A stretch of DNA of 64,000 nt, taken from assembly GCF_004138285.1 (NCBI RefSeq), contig NZ_SCFN01000001.1:62001-126000 (forward strand). The letters are read 5' to 3'. Under the pieces are notes generated by a model. It was not told the origin of the DNA, ran no database searches, and saw only the letters and a program-made list of their open reading frames with translations. Every line of letters begins with the position of its first letter. Position 1 is the stretch's first letter. A program made the translations under genes and the position numbers. The DNA comes from Gottfriedia acidiceleris (GTDB taxonomy: Bacteria; Bacillota; Bacilli; Bacillales; Bacillaceae_G). This document shows, in pieces, positions 16,776-26,088 of the stretch.

Positions 16776-17996
16776 ATGATGGATTTTTCATTAACAGCAG
16801 AACAAAAAACTGTAAGAAAGGTAGTAAGATCTTTTGTAGACCGTGAAATTATTCCATTTATTAAGGAGTGGGATGAAAAGGGACACTTTGAATCAAGCAT
16901 TCTAACACGCCTTGCTGAATTAGATTTAATGGGAGTATGTATTCCGGAACGATATGGTGGAGTTGGGATGGACTATAATACTTTAGCGATTGTCTGTGAG
17001 GAGTTAGAACGAGGAGATACAGCCTTCCGTACTGCTGTTTCTGTACATACCGGTTTAAATAGTATGACCTTATTGCAGTGGGGAAATGAAGGACAAAAAC
17101 AAAAATATCTAGTACCTCAAGCGCAAGGTAAGAAAATTGGTGCATTTGGATTAACAGAACCAAATGCAGGATCTGATGTAGTAGCAATGACGACTACAGC
17201 TGTTAAAGATGGCGATAGCTATATTTTAAATGGATCTAAAACATGGATCTCTTTATGTGATGTGGCTGACCATTTCTTAATTTTTGCTAAAACAAACCAT
17301 GACTTAATGCATCAAGGTATATCCTGTTTTATTGTAGAACGTGCATTTGAAGGCGTTTCCACAAAAGCAATCAAAGGAAAGATGGGTATTAGAGCAGGGA
17401 ATACTGGTGAAGTATTTTTAGATGATGTAAGAATACCTGCTGAAAACTTATTAGGTATTGAAGGAGAAGGCTTTAAAATTGCCATGTCAGCACTAGATAA
17501 CGGACGGTTCACAGTAGCAGCTGGTGCTTGTGGATTAATTCAGGCATCACTTGAAGCAAGCGTAAAATATTGTCATGAGCGAAAAACATTTGGTAAAGAA
17601 ATCGGTAAACATCAACTAGTACAACAAATGATTGCTAATATGTCTTCAAACCTTGAAATCTCACGTCTATTAGTATATAAAGCTGGCTGGTTAAAAAATA
17701 ACGGTAAGAGAAATACAAGAGAAACTTCATTAGCAAAATGGATTTCTTGTAATGCTGCAAACGAAGCAGCAAACGACGCTGTTCAAATTCATGGTGCATA
17801 TGGATTTTCTAATGAATTCCCAGTAGAACGTTATTTAAGAAACTCAAAAGCGCCGGTAATTTATGAAGGAACAAGAGAGATTCATACAATTATGCAAGCT
17901 GAGTATGAGCTTGGCTATAGAGAAGACAAAATATTAAGAGAAATGCTTCCTTCATGGCCATTTGATGATGTTAAAGTAGAAACAGTTAACTCTTAA
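16776..17996 (+). CDS. Acyl-CoA dehydrogenase 1
   Basis: A 406-residue flavoenzyme that forms the alpha,beta double bond in an acyl-CoA. Signatures are FGLTEPNAGSDVVAM (flavin binding, about residues 125-140), HERKTFGKEIGKHQ, QIHGAYGFSNEFPVERYLRN and YEGTREIHTIM, in which Glu is the expected catalytic base. The ATG at 16776 is chosen because GAGGAGG lies five bases upstream; another ATG follows directly. It is separated from the kinase by 167 bases and ends in a strong terminator. Substrate unknown. Confidence 0.92.
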   Translation: MMDFSLTAEQKTVRKVVRSFVDREIIPFIKEWDEKGHFESSILTRLAELDLMGVCIPERYGGVGMDYNTLAIVCEELERGDTAFRTAVSVHTGLNSMTLLQWGNEGQKQKYLVPQAQGKKIGAFGLTEPNAGSDVVAMTTTAVKDGDSYILNGSKTWISLCDVADHFLIFAKTNHDLMHQGISCFIVERAFEGVSTKAIKGKMGIRAGNTGEVFLDDVRIPAENLLGIEGEGFKIAMSALDNGRFTVAAGACGLIQASLEASVKYCHERKTFGKEIGKHQLVQQMIANMSSNLEISRLLVYKAGWLKNNGKRNTRETSLAKWISCNAANEAANDAVQIHGAYGFSNEFPVERYLRNSKAPVIYEGTREIHTIMQAEYELGYREDKILREMLPSWPFDDVKVETVNS

Positions 17997-18021
17997 ATTA
18001 TGTAGATATTTTAAGACTCCT

Positions 18022-18072
18022 AAAAAAGACGACTTTAAGTTTGAATTTTGACTTTAAAGTCGTCTTTTTTAA
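18022..18072 (+). terminator. Terminator after acyl-CoA dehydrogenase 1
   Basis: A perfect 17-bp stem (18022-18038 with 18054-18070) ending in six T. It separates this gene from the convergent LysR gene and is symmetrical enough to serve both strands. Confidence 0.88.
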
Positions 18073-18102
18073 TAGGTGCTGTGTTGATCTCTTATTAAAA
18101 TT

Positions 18103-19023
18103 TTATTGTTCCTTTTTTAAACTATTGACTTGAAGATTGAGTTCTTTCATAAACGCCTGGGAAGCAGCAGGATAATGTTGATTTTTTAAGCGGATGCAGT
18201 AATAGGACATTTTAGAATCTAATCCTAGAACAGGCTTTACAATAATATCTTCGCGTCTGTAAAATGGATCGAATTTAGCTGTTAATTCAGGCTCAAAAGA
18301 GACAGCTAATCCCTCTGCAATAAAATACTTCCTTGTATCAGAATTTTGCGATTGAATTTGTATATTGAATTTATCATATTCTCCAAATAATTGAGAAAAA
18401 TATTTATCTTTACCGTTACTGTTTTTAAAAGATAATGCAAGTGGTTCTTTTAAAATATCTTCAATGCTAATCTGATTTAATTTAGCCAAATTAGAATCTT
18501 TTCTAAAACAGATCATCATTCGGCTATCTAATAGATGTGTTGAAATAAGCATCTGATTTTCTTTCCCAGATGGAAATGGGTTAAAGGTTAAACCTATATC
18601 AGCTTTGCCATTTAAAACGTCCTTACGAACTTGACTAGGACCAGTTTCTTTAATCTCAAGAGTTATTCCTGGGAATTTTGATTTTAGTTTTGCGGAAGCT
18701 TTCGGAATAATACCTTTACATAAACTAGTAACTGCTGAAATTGATATATGTCCCTCAATTTCCGAAGAGTCACTTTTAGCCTCTACTTTAAATTCTTCTA
18801 TACTATTTAAAATCCGTTGCGCCTTTATTATTAGCTTTTTTCCAATTTCGGTTGGCTCTAAGCCAGTTCTATAACGTTCAAATATCTTTACACCAAGTTC
18901 TTCCTCAAGACCACTAATTGCTAGACTTATACCAGGAGAAGATACATAAAGCCGTTCAGACGTATTTGCAATGGAGCCGGTTTTTGCTATCTCAGTGATA
19001 TATAATAGTTGCTCGATACGCAT
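18103..19023 (-). CDS. LysR-family transcriptional regulator 1
   Basis: A 306-residue regulator. The N-terminal winged helix-turn-helix starts MRIEQLLYITEIAKTGSIAN and continues with VSSPGISLAISGLEEELGV. The co-inducer domain spans about residues 90-295. The start is set at 19023, where GGAGGA lies six bases upstream on the reverse strand; the ATG at 19035 overlaps that site. It is closely similar along its length to the LysR at 36220-37137. It is divergent from the alcohol dehydrogenase gene, the usual arrangement for a LysR and its target. Confidence 0.9.
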   Translation of the reverse strand: MRIEQLLYITEIAKTGSIANTSERLYVSSPGISLAISGLEEELGVKIFERYRTGLEPTEIGKKLIIKAQRILNSIEEFKVEAKSDSSEIEGHISISAVTSLCKGIIPKASAKLKSKFPGITLEIKETGPSQVRKDVLNGKADIGLTFNPFPSGKENQMLISTHLLDSRMMICFRKDSNLAKLNQISIEDILKEPLALSFKNSNGKDKYFSQLFGEYDKFNIQIQSQNSDTRKYFIAEGLAVSFEPELTAKFDPFYRREDIIVKPVLGLDSKMSYYCIRLKNQHYPAASQAFMKELNLQVNSLKKEQ

Positions 19024-19099
19024 AGATTCCTCCATAGAATATAGATATCATATTGAATAATTTAATCTACTTATATTTTAACCTTAAAAAATAGTTAAT

Positions 19100-19130
19100 G
19101 AATTAAAGATTCTTAAAGGTACCATTTATT
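19100..19130 (-). promoter_or_regulatory. Degenerate copy H of the island box, in the lysR1/adh intergenic region
   Basis: On the reverse strand AATGGTACCTTTAAGAAT (19126-19109) resembles the TACCTTTTAAA core seen upstream of the island operons. It lies in the divergent spacer between lysR1 and the alcohol dehydrogenase gene. Confidence 0.35.
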
Positions 19131-19217
19131 TTTTAAAATTTAAAAAAATGAGAAATAAAAATATGATAGATAAAATGAATAATTTGAATATTTAAATATT
19201 TATTAGGAGTGATTTTA

Positions 19218-20267
19218 ATGAAAGCAGCTGTCTTAGAAGAATTTAATAAACCGTTAGTAATAAAAAACGTGGCAGATCCGGTTCTTTCTGCAGATGGGGT
19301 TATTTTAAGACTAGAAGCTACAGGTGTTTGCCGTTCTGATTGGCATGCTTGGCAAGGACATTTAATTGCACCTACATCCGATAAGCTTCCTCATATTTTA
19401 GGGCATGAAATGAGCGGTGTGATTGAAGAAACGGGAAAAAACATTAAAAAATTTAAAAAAGGTGACCGTGTAATTGTTCCGTTTAATCAAGGAGATGGAG
19501 TGTGCCCTTATTGTGTAGCCGGACGTCACAATATTTGTGATAATCGAAAATTAGTAGGGTTTGACTTTTATGGAGGATTTGCATCACATATCCATATTCC
19601 TAATGCTGACTTAAATTTATTTCATCTACCAGAAAATGTTAGTTTCATAGACGCAAGTGCGATGGGTTGTCGTTTTATGACTGCTTATCATGGTGTTATG
19701 TCACAAGGGAAAATTAAAGCGGGCGATTGGGTTTCCATTTATGGTGCAGGAGGAGTTGGATTGTCGGCCATCCAAATTGCTGTGTCAGCAGGTGCGAATG
19801 TAATTGCTGTAGATATAGGGGACGATAAATTAGATCTGGCAAAAAAATTTGGTGCAGTCGCTTCAATTAATAGCAAACGTGACGATGCGCCCCAAGCAAT
19901 AAAGGAAATCACCAAAGGAGGTAGTAACCTCTCGATTGACGCATTAGGCATTCAAGACACTGTAATCGGATCCATTATGAGTCTGAAAAAAGGTGGTAGG
20001 CATGTTCAACTTGGTCTAAGTCCAAATGCGGGAGGAGGCATGACTCCACTGCCATTAAATTTAATATTGGGATATGAACTTGAAATCATTGGTTCTGCTG
20101 GTATGCCTATGCCTGAATATTCAACTTTAATACGCATGGTTGAGATGGGACAATTACAACCTGGTAAGTTAGTCACAAAGGAAATCGAATTAGAGGAAGT
20201 TAATCAAGCTTTTGAAGACATGAATAGTTTTGCCGGAGCAGGAATGACGGTAATCACTAAATTCTAA
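19218..20267 (+). CDS. Zinc-dependent alcohol dehydrogenase (MDR family)
   Basis: A 349-residue NAD(P)-dependent dehydrogenase that would oxidise an alcohol to an aldehyde. Catalytic zinc motif GVCRSDWHAWQGH (about residues 36-48) and GHEMSGVIEETG, structural zinc lobe with Cys in GVCPYCVAGRHNIC, and Rossmann motif GAGGVGLSAIQIA (about 175-187). The first Cys of the usual four-Cys lobe is replaced by Asp. ATG at 19218 follows AGGAGTG by eight bases. Together with the aldehyde dehydrogenase 77 bases downstream it gives an alcohol-to-acid step feeding the acyl-CoA synthetase. Confidence 0.9.
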   Translation: MKAAVLEEFNKPLVIKNVADPVLSADGVILRLEATGVCRSDWHAWQGHLIAPTSDKLPHILGHEMSGVIEETGKNIKKFKKGDRVIVPFNQGDGVCPYCVAGRHNICDNRKLVGFDFYGGFASHIHIPNADLNLFHLPENVSFIDASAMGCRFMTAYHGVMSQGKIKAGDWVSIYGAGGVGLSAIQIAVSAGANVIAVDIGDDKLDLAKKFGAVASINSKRDDAPQAIKEITKGGSNLSIDALGIQDTVIGSIMSLKKGGRHVQLGLSPNAGGGMTPLPLNLILGYELEIIGSAGMPMPEYSTLIRMVEMGQLQPGKLVTKEIELEEVNQAFEDMNSFAGAGMTVITKF

Positions 20268-20344
20268 ACTTTTAAGGATGAGGGAATGGTCACACATAGA
20301 TTTTGATTGTTTTTAGCTTTATCTAAAAAAGAGGAGTGTAAAGA

Positions 20345-21799
20345 ATGGAAAATAAGTTCACAAAACAATATATAAATGGAGTTTGGCGTGAAGGTTCTAG
20401 TACGTCCTATTATAATAATACGAATCCGTATAATGATGAAGTAATCGTTCGTTTCAAATTAGGTAATAAAGATGATATAGAAGAAGCGTATGAAGCTGCA
20501 AAAAAAGCTCAATTAGAATGGGCTAAAACATCTCCGGAAACGCGCAAACAAGTTCTTTTAAATGTGGCACAAATTATTCAAGAGAGAAAAAATGAAATTA
20601 TTACATTATTAATTCAAGAAACAGGATGTTCGTATACTAAAGCTATGGCTGAAGTGTTAGGAAGTGTTCCATTCCTTTCAAGTATCCTTTCCTGTGCGGA
20701 TCAAGTGAATGTCCCGATTGATTTGCCAGTTAATCCGGGTGGGAAAGTTAATCGAGTAATCCATCAACCTGCAGGAGTCGTAGGAATTATTTGCCCATTC
20801 AATTTTCCTATCATTATAGCGCTACGAGCAATAGCCCCTGCGATTGCAGTTGGAAATGCAGTTGTTTTGAAAGCTGATTTGCAAACTCAAATCACAGGAG
20901 GGACACTTATTGCGGAAGTGTTTGAACAAGCAGGACTTCCAAAAGGTGTATTAAATATGGTGAATTTTGATGTTGCAGAGGTAGGTGACTATTTCGTTGA
21001 ACATCCAATTCCAAATATTATTTCATTCACAGGTTCTACAAATGTTGGGCGTCATATTGGATCATTATGTACAAAAAATATGAAGAGAGCCTGTCTTGAA
21101 TTGGGTGGTAATAATCCTGTCATTATTTTAGAAGATGCCGATTTGGAATGTGCTGTGAATGCGATGGTATTTGGTAAATTCTATCACCAAGGTCAAATTT
21201 GTGTGATTGCGAACCGTATCTTGGTGCATCGCAAGTTATATTCAACTTTTATCGAAAAGTATGTTGAACGTGTTAAGGCAGTAAAATACGGTGACCCAAC
21301 CGACCCAACTGTCTTTTTAGGACCTCTTGTCAATGAAAGACAGATTCAAAAAGTATTACAGCTTGCAGAAACGGCTAAAAGAGAAGGTGCAACGTGTCTG
21401 TTAGAAGGAAAACGAATTGGAAATATTGTTACTCCCTATATTTTTGGAGATGTAAAAAATGATTCTACATTAGCACAAACCGAGGTTTTCGGTCCAATTG
21501 CATCAATTATTCCTTTTGATACTGAGGAAGAAGCACTTACATATGCAAATCATACTGAATATGGGTTATCGAGTGCGGTATTCACAAAAGACGAAGAAAG
21601 AGGTCTTAGATTTGCTGAAAAAATAGAAAGTGGAATGTGCCATATAAATGACATTTCGGCTAATATGGATCCGACCATGCCTTTTGGAGGTGTTAAATTA
21701 TCTGGTATGGGCCGTTATGGTGGTCGATATAATCTGGAAGAGTTTACAAATGTCAAATGGATTTCAATCCAAAAGGGACAACGGAAATATCCAATTTAA
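20345..21799 (+). CDS. Aldehyde dehydrogenase (NAD(P)+)
   Basis: A 484-residue ALDH superfamily enzyme that would oxidise an aldehyde to a carboxylic acid. Cofactor-binding FTGSTNVGRHIG (about residues 226-237), general-base Glu in CLELGGNNPVIIL (about 252-264), nucleophile Cys in QGQICVIANRI (about 287-297) and the C-terminal PFGGVKLSGMGRYGG are all present. The C-terminal pattern resembles benzaldehyde/vanillin-type dehydrogenases, but substrate cannot be fixed. It follows the alcohol dehydrogenase in one unit, ending at a terminator. Confidence 0.92.
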   Translation: MENKFTKQYINGVWREGSSTSYYNNTNPYNDEVIVRFKLGNKDDIEEAYEAAKKAQLEWAKTSPETRKQVLLNVAQIIQERKNEIITLLIQETGCSYTKAMAEVLGSVPFLSSILSCADQVNVPIDLPVNPGGKVNRVIHQPAGVVGIICPFNFPIIIALRAIAPAIAVGNAVVLKADLQTQITGGTLIAEVFEQAGLPKGVLNMVNFDVAEVGDYFVEHPIPNIISFTGSTNVGRHIGSLCTKNMKRACLELGGNNPVIILEDADLECAVNAMVFGKFYHQGQICVIANRILVHRKLYSTFIEKYVERVKAVKYGDPTDPTVFLGPLVNERQIQKVLQLAETAKREGATCLLEGKRIGNIVTPYIFGDVKNDSTLAQTEVFGPIASIIPFDTEEEALTYANHTEYGLSSAVFTKDEERGLRFAEKIESGMCHINDISANMDPTMPFGGVKLSGMGRYGGRYNLEEFTNVKWISIQKGQRKYPI

Positions 21800-21804
21800 A
21801 AAAG

Positions 21805-21847
21805 AAAAATGAAGATCAAACAATTTGTGTTTGATCTTCATTTTTGA
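21805..21847 (+). terminator. Terminator after the aldehyde dehydrogenase
   Basis: A perfect 17-bp stem (21805-21821 with 21829-21845), 7-base loop and T tail. Confidence 0.9.
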
Positions 21848-21911
21848 ATTCTAATCCATTGCAAGTATCTGCTATTTAAATTCTATTAAGGATTTTGGGT
21901 ATCCACTTAGT

Positions 21912-22010
21912 TTAACTTTACTTAACATACCTTTTAAATCTCAAACTTTTAAATATGAATAAATGAAACTATCATTAATGTAATGATTCTCACTATTATG
22001 AATTTTTAAA
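21912..22010 (+). promoter_or_regulatory. Island promoter cassette B (upstream of the CoA transferase)
   Basis: Core CTTAACATACCTTTTAAA (21921-21938), then AACTTTTAAA (21944-21953) and a GAATTTTT element at 22000, 78 bases after TTAAC. A possible -10 lies in TATCATTAATGTAAT. Confidence 0.65.
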
Positions 22011-22073
22011 AAATACTTTATAAAGACTCTGTCATGGCATGTCTTTAAAAAACATATGGAAAGGAAGATTCCG

Positions 22074-23282
22074 ATGTCATTAGCTTTAGAATCTTTACGT
22101 GTTCTAGATCTTACAAGATTATTACCAGGACCTTTTTGTACTATGCTACTCGCGGATTATGGTGCGGAAGTTATTAAAGTAGAAGATACAGGACTAGGTG
22201 ATTACATAAGAAATAGAGAGCCGAAAATTGGAGAAAATAGTGCAGTATTTCATTCAGTAAATCGAAACAAAAAAAGTATTTGTCTAAATTTAAAAACAGT
22301 ACAGGGTAAAGAAATCCTTAAGAAGCTCGTTGAGCATGCGGATGTCCTTGTTGAATCATTTAGACCAGGAGTAATGGACCGTCTTGGTGTTGGATACGAC
22401 GTGCTAAAAACAATTAACCCAAGACTTATTTATTGCGCAATTTCTGGATATGGACAAACTGGCCCTTATGCCAATAAGCCAGGACATGATTTAAATTATA
22501 TAAGCTATGCCGGAATTCTTGAATATATGGGAGAACGTGGTAGTAAACCGGTTATTCCTTCTATACAAGTCGCAGATCTTGGCGGTGGAGCTCTTATGGG
22601 AACGATAGGTATATTAATGGCGATTGTTGAAAGAGAGCGCTCTGGCAATGGCCAGTTCATTGATGTTTCGATGCTGGATGGGGCACTGTCATGGCTGCAA
22701 CTTACCTTACCAGATTTTCTAGCTTCCAACATACAACCAAAACGAGGCGAGCATAAATTATTCGGTAGGAACGCTAATTACGCAGTATATGAGACAAAGG
22801 ATAATCGATACTTATCAGTTGGATCAACTGAACAAAAATTTTGGAATGAATTTTGCAAAACGATAGGTAGGGAAGATTTTTGCAAAAAAATTAACTCATC
22901 AATAGAGGAACAAGATCAAATGAAAGCTGTCATTCAATCTATTATTATACAAAAAACTCTTCAAGAGTGGATGGAGATATTTGATTACGTTGATACATGT
23001 GTGACTCCATTAAATAGATTTGAGGATTTAGAGAAAGATCCACATTTAATCGAAAGAGAAATGATTCAAACTCATCATGACCCTGAGGTTGGCAATGTTA
23101 AACTTATTGCTCCTCCAATTAAAATGTCTAAAACTCCTGGCTCTATAAGAACATTAGCCCCTAAATCTGGGGAACATACTGCGGAAATCTTGAATGAAAT
23201 GGGCTTTACCAATGAACAAATCGAGATTTTAGAAAACGAAGGAGTAATTTCCGGAACCTTTAGTAATTCATCTGTTCAATAA
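22074..23282 (+). CDS. CaiB/BaiF family (class III) CoA transferase
   Basis: A 402-residue transferase that moves CoA between carboxylic acids. It starts LESLRVLDLTRLLPGPFCTM, has DYGAEVIKVED near residue 30, NRNKKSICLNL near 63, VLVESFRPGVMDRLG, SGYGQTGPYANKPGHDLNY near 125, and active-site Asp in FIDVSMLDGALSWL near 190, all typical of the family. The ATG at 22074 follows GAAAGGAAG; the ATG at 22056 overlaps that site. It pairs with the enoyl-CoA hydratase gene 64 bases downstream. The donor and acceptor acids are unknown. Confidence 0.92.
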   Translation: MSLALESLRVLDLTRLLPGPFCTMLLADYGAEVIKVEDTGLGDYIRNREPKIGENSAVFHSVNRNKKSICLNLKTVQGKEILKKLVEHADVLVESFRPGVMDRLGVGYDVLKTINPRLIYCAISGYGQTGPYANKPGHDLNYISYAGILEYMGERGSKPVIPSIQVADLGGGALMGTIGILMAIVERERSGNGQFIDVSMLDGALSWLQLTLPDFLASNIQPKRGEHKLFGRNANYAVYETKDNRYLSVGSTEQKFWNEFCKTIGREDFCKKINSSIEEQDQMKAVIQSIIIQKTLQEWMEIFDYVDTCVTPLNRFEDLEKDPHLIEREMIQTHHDPEVGNVKLIAPPIKMSKTPGSIRTLAPKSGEHTAEILNEMGFTNEQIEILENEGVISGTFSNSSVQ

Positions 23283-23346
23283 GGTGATAGTTTCCCTAAA
23301 TACCTAAAATTTAATAAATAGTTTTTATTTAAAATGGGGTGGAAAT

Positions 23347-24144
23347 ATGAGTATTAATAATTCAAAAGTTGAAGGCAACACGATAACGATCATTAAGAAC
23401 AATGTGTGTTTAATAAAAATGAATAGACCCGATATCCGCAATCCAATACATGACATGTTCGATGGTTTAATGGATACTTTAGAAAAGATTCGAGATGATG
23501 ACAAAGTAAAAGCAATCATTTTAACTGGAGCAGAACGTGTATTTAGTGCGGGCGGAAATTTAAAAGCAAAAAGAGATGTATCTAACTTCTTTGCTACTCA
23601 AAAAAGAGTGAAAACGTTTCATAAACTTCTATTTATGATGAGAAATTTAACTAAGCCTATTATAGCTGCGGTGAATGGAGTTGCTGCTGGAGCGGGTTCC
23701 AGTTTAGCTTTAGCATGCGATATGGTTATTGCTTCACGTTCTGCTTCCTTTATTCAAAGCTTTGTTAAAGTTGGTGCACTTCCTGACATGGGCGAAATTT
23801 ATTTTTTGACAAAATTGCTTGGACCTCATCGTGCTAAAGAACTAATGATGTTGGGGGATCGTATTTCAGCTGAAAAAGCTCACCAAATTGGACTGATTAA
23901 TGAAGTAGTAAATGACGACGATTTATTAGGTGTGGCATATTCGATTGCGAATCAAATCGTAGCTGGTCCTAGTTTGGCAATTGGAATGATTAAACAATTA
24001 GTCAATCAAAGCGAAAATTTAAGTTTAGAAGACTTATTGGAATTAGAAGCTTTTGGACAAGGTGCCTGTTTCCAAACAGAAGATTTTAAAGAAGGTGTTT
24101 CTGCATTCATTGAAAAACGCACGCCTATTTTTAAAGGGAAATAA
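23347..24144 (+). CDS. Enoyl-CoA hydratase/isomerase family protein
   Basis: A 265-residue crotonase-fold enzyme. The oxyanion-hole segments are FSAGGNLKAK (about residues 63-72) and VNGVAAGAGSSLALACDM (about 104-121), followed by VGALPDMGEIYFLTKLLG where the hydratase Glu usually lies. It could hydrate an enoyl-CoA or isomerise or cleave a related thioester; the crotonase family is too varied to be sure. It is transcribed after the CoA transferase and before the acyl-CoA synthetase. Confidence 0.88.
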   Translation: MSINNSKVEGNTITIIKNNVCLIKMNRPDIRNPIHDMFDGLMDTLEKIRDDDKVKAIILTGAERVFSAGGNLKAKRDVSNFFATQKRVKTFHKLLFMMRNLTKPIIAAVNGVAAGAGSSLALACDMVIASRSASFIQSFVKVGALPDMGEIYFLTKLLGPHRAKELMMLGDRISAEKAHQIGLINEVVNDDDLLGVAYSIANQIVAGPSLAIGMIKQLVNQSENLSLEDLLELEAFGQGACFQTEDFKEGVSAFIEKRTPIFKGK

Positions 24145-24321
24145 CTTAACCTATAAAAATAGTTATTTATTAAATAGCACGATGATAATGAATTGCTATT
24201 AAAGACTATATTTAAGATAAAATTTTGGTCATATCTATTGATCTACTCATTACTGAAAATTAGAAAAGCTGGATTAGACATACTCAATTAATAGACAACT
24301 TTTTGATTTGGAGGTTTTACT

Positions 24322-25854
24322 ATGAATATTGGAAGTTCTATTGGTAGGAACGCAAGAATAATACCAGATAAAGTTGCAATTTATTCTCAAGATAAAACAT
24401 ACACATTCGATCAATTGAATCGTATTGTTAATCGGCTAGCGCATGGATTAATATCACTAGGAATTAAAAAAGGTGACAAAATCTGTTTGATGATGAAAAA
24501 CACCGAGTACTTTCCAATTGCTATGTTTGCCGCATCAAAAATTGGAGCAGTAACTGTACCGATAAACATTCGATTAACAAAAGCAGAAGTTGCATACATT
24601 GTTGATCATTCTGACGCAAGATTAATCATCTATGATATTGAATTTGGGGATCTAGTTGAACTTGCACGTTCCAGTAAAGTGGTACATTGTATTTCTGTTC
24701 AACAAGCAACAGTTAATGGTCATTTGTCTTTTGATTTTGTATTAACGGAAAATGAAAAGGAACCTGATGTTGTAGTAGAACAACATGATGATTCTCACAT
24801 ACTTTACACTTCCGGGACAACTGGAAAACCAAAAGGAGCTTTATTCGATCATTATGGTGCCGTCATGCTCGCTTTTAATAGTTTAGGTCTAAAAGGTGAA
24901 AATATAGAACATTGCGTTATACAATTTATGCCATTTTATCATGGTGGAGGATTTAGCTCGCTATATAAAAGTCTTTTCTTAGGTCAAACAATTGTTATTC
25001 AACAAATTTTTAATCCAGTTGAGGTTTTAAAAGCAATTGAAAAATATAAAGTAAGTTATATGCTTGCAGTACCTACAATGTATAACATGATTCTACAGGT
25101 TCCTAATATTGAACAATATGATATTTCTTCTCTTAAAACTCTAGTCTATGGTGGAGCATCCATGCCTTCTGAGCTGCTTAGGTTATGTATGGAGCGTTTT
25201 AACTCAGCTCAGTTTGTTAACAGATGTGGATTAACTGAAGGTGGACCTAATGGAATCGTTTTATTTCCGGAGGATCATAAGGAAAAATTTGGTACTAGTG
25301 GAAAAGCAAGATTTTTAATGGAAGCTAGGGTGGTGGACCTAGAGGGTAAAGATATTGAACCTGGAGGGATCGGAGAATTAATTCTTCGGGGTGATATGGT
25401 TATGAAGGGCTATTATAGAAATCCAGAAGCAACTGCAGAAGCACTTCGTAATGGCTGGTTATATACAGGAGATATGTGTACGATTGATGAGGACAAATTT
25501 ATTACTCTAGTCGATCGCAAAAAGGATATGATTATTTCCGGTGGAGCCAATGTTTATTCTATAGAAGTAGAAAACGTGTTGTATTCATTTGAGGGGGTAC
25601 ATGAAGCAGCTGTTATTGGACTTCCAGATGAAAACTGGGGTGAAACAGTATCAGCTATTATTGTCCCTAAGCCTGGGTATGTAATTGAAACAGAAAAATT
25701 AATTGAATTTTGTCGCAAGCATCTAGCTGGGTACAAGCTTCCACGTAAAATTTTTTTCATGGATGAGTTGCCGAGAAACGCAACAGGAAAAATCCTTAAG
25801 TATAAATTAAGAGAGGATCATTTGAAAAAAACTTCTTCTCACCTAATAAATTAA
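24322..25854 (+). CDS. AMP-forming acyl-CoA synthetase
   Basis: A 510-residue ANL-superfamily ligase that activates a carboxylic acid with ATP and CoA. The P-loop is LYTSGTTGKPKGALF (about residues 160-174); further motifs are NRCGLTEGG, GWLYTGDMCTIDEDKF (about 378-393), the hinge DRKKDMIISGGANVYSIEVE and the catalytic Lys in PRNATGKILKYKLRE. TTGGAGG ribosome site. It links the alcohol/aldehyde oxidation genes with the acyl-CoA enzymes of the island. Acid specificity unknown. Confidence 0.92.
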   Translation: MNIGSSIGRNARIIPDKVAIYSQDKTYTFDQLNRIVNRLAHGLISLGIKKGDKICLMMKNTEYFPIAMFAASKIGAVTVPINIRLTKAEVAYIVDHSDARLIIYDIEFGDLVELARSSKVVHCISVQQATVNGHLSFDFVLTENEKEPDVVVEQHDDSHILYTSGTTGKPKGALFDHYGAVMLAFNSLGLKGENIEHCVIQFMPFYHGGGFSSLYKSLFLGQTIVIQQIFNPVEVLKAIEKYKVSYMLAVPTMYNMILQVPNIEQYDISSLKTLVYGGASMPSELLRLCMERFNSAQFVNRCGLTEGGPNGIVLFPEDHKEKFGTSGKARFLMEARVVDLEGKDIEPGGIGELILRGDMVMKGYYRNPEATAEALRNGWLYTGDMCTIDEDKFITLVDRKKDMIISGGANVYSIEVENVLYSFEGVHEAAVIGLPDENWGETVSAIIVPKPGYVIETEKLIEFCRKHLAGYKLPRKIFFMDELPRNATGKILKYKLREDHLKKTSSHLIN

Positions 25855-25959
25855 TTTTATTAAATTGTAAAAGTTTGATATAGAAAAATCCTCACCTATA
25901 CCGAACTAAAAAAACAGACAAGCAAATAATAACTGCCTTATAAAGTTTTGCTAATATAT

Positions 25960-26058
25960 TACTTTTTATTTAACATACCTTTTAAATTGTAAACTTTAAA
26001 ATACTAAAGTAGAAAACTATTATTAATATAAAGGATCTAAAAAATTCTGAATGTTCAA
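25960..26058 (+). promoter_or_regulatory. Island promoter cassette C (upstream of the SCP-X thiolase)
   Basis: Core TTTAACATACCTTTTAAA (25969-25986), AAACTTTAAAA right after it, a possible -10 in TATTATTAATATAA (26018-26031) and GAATGTTC at 26049, 79 bases after TTAAC. Confidence 0.65.
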
Positions 26059-26088
26059 AATAAATTGTTTATAAAGGAGTGGAGAAAG

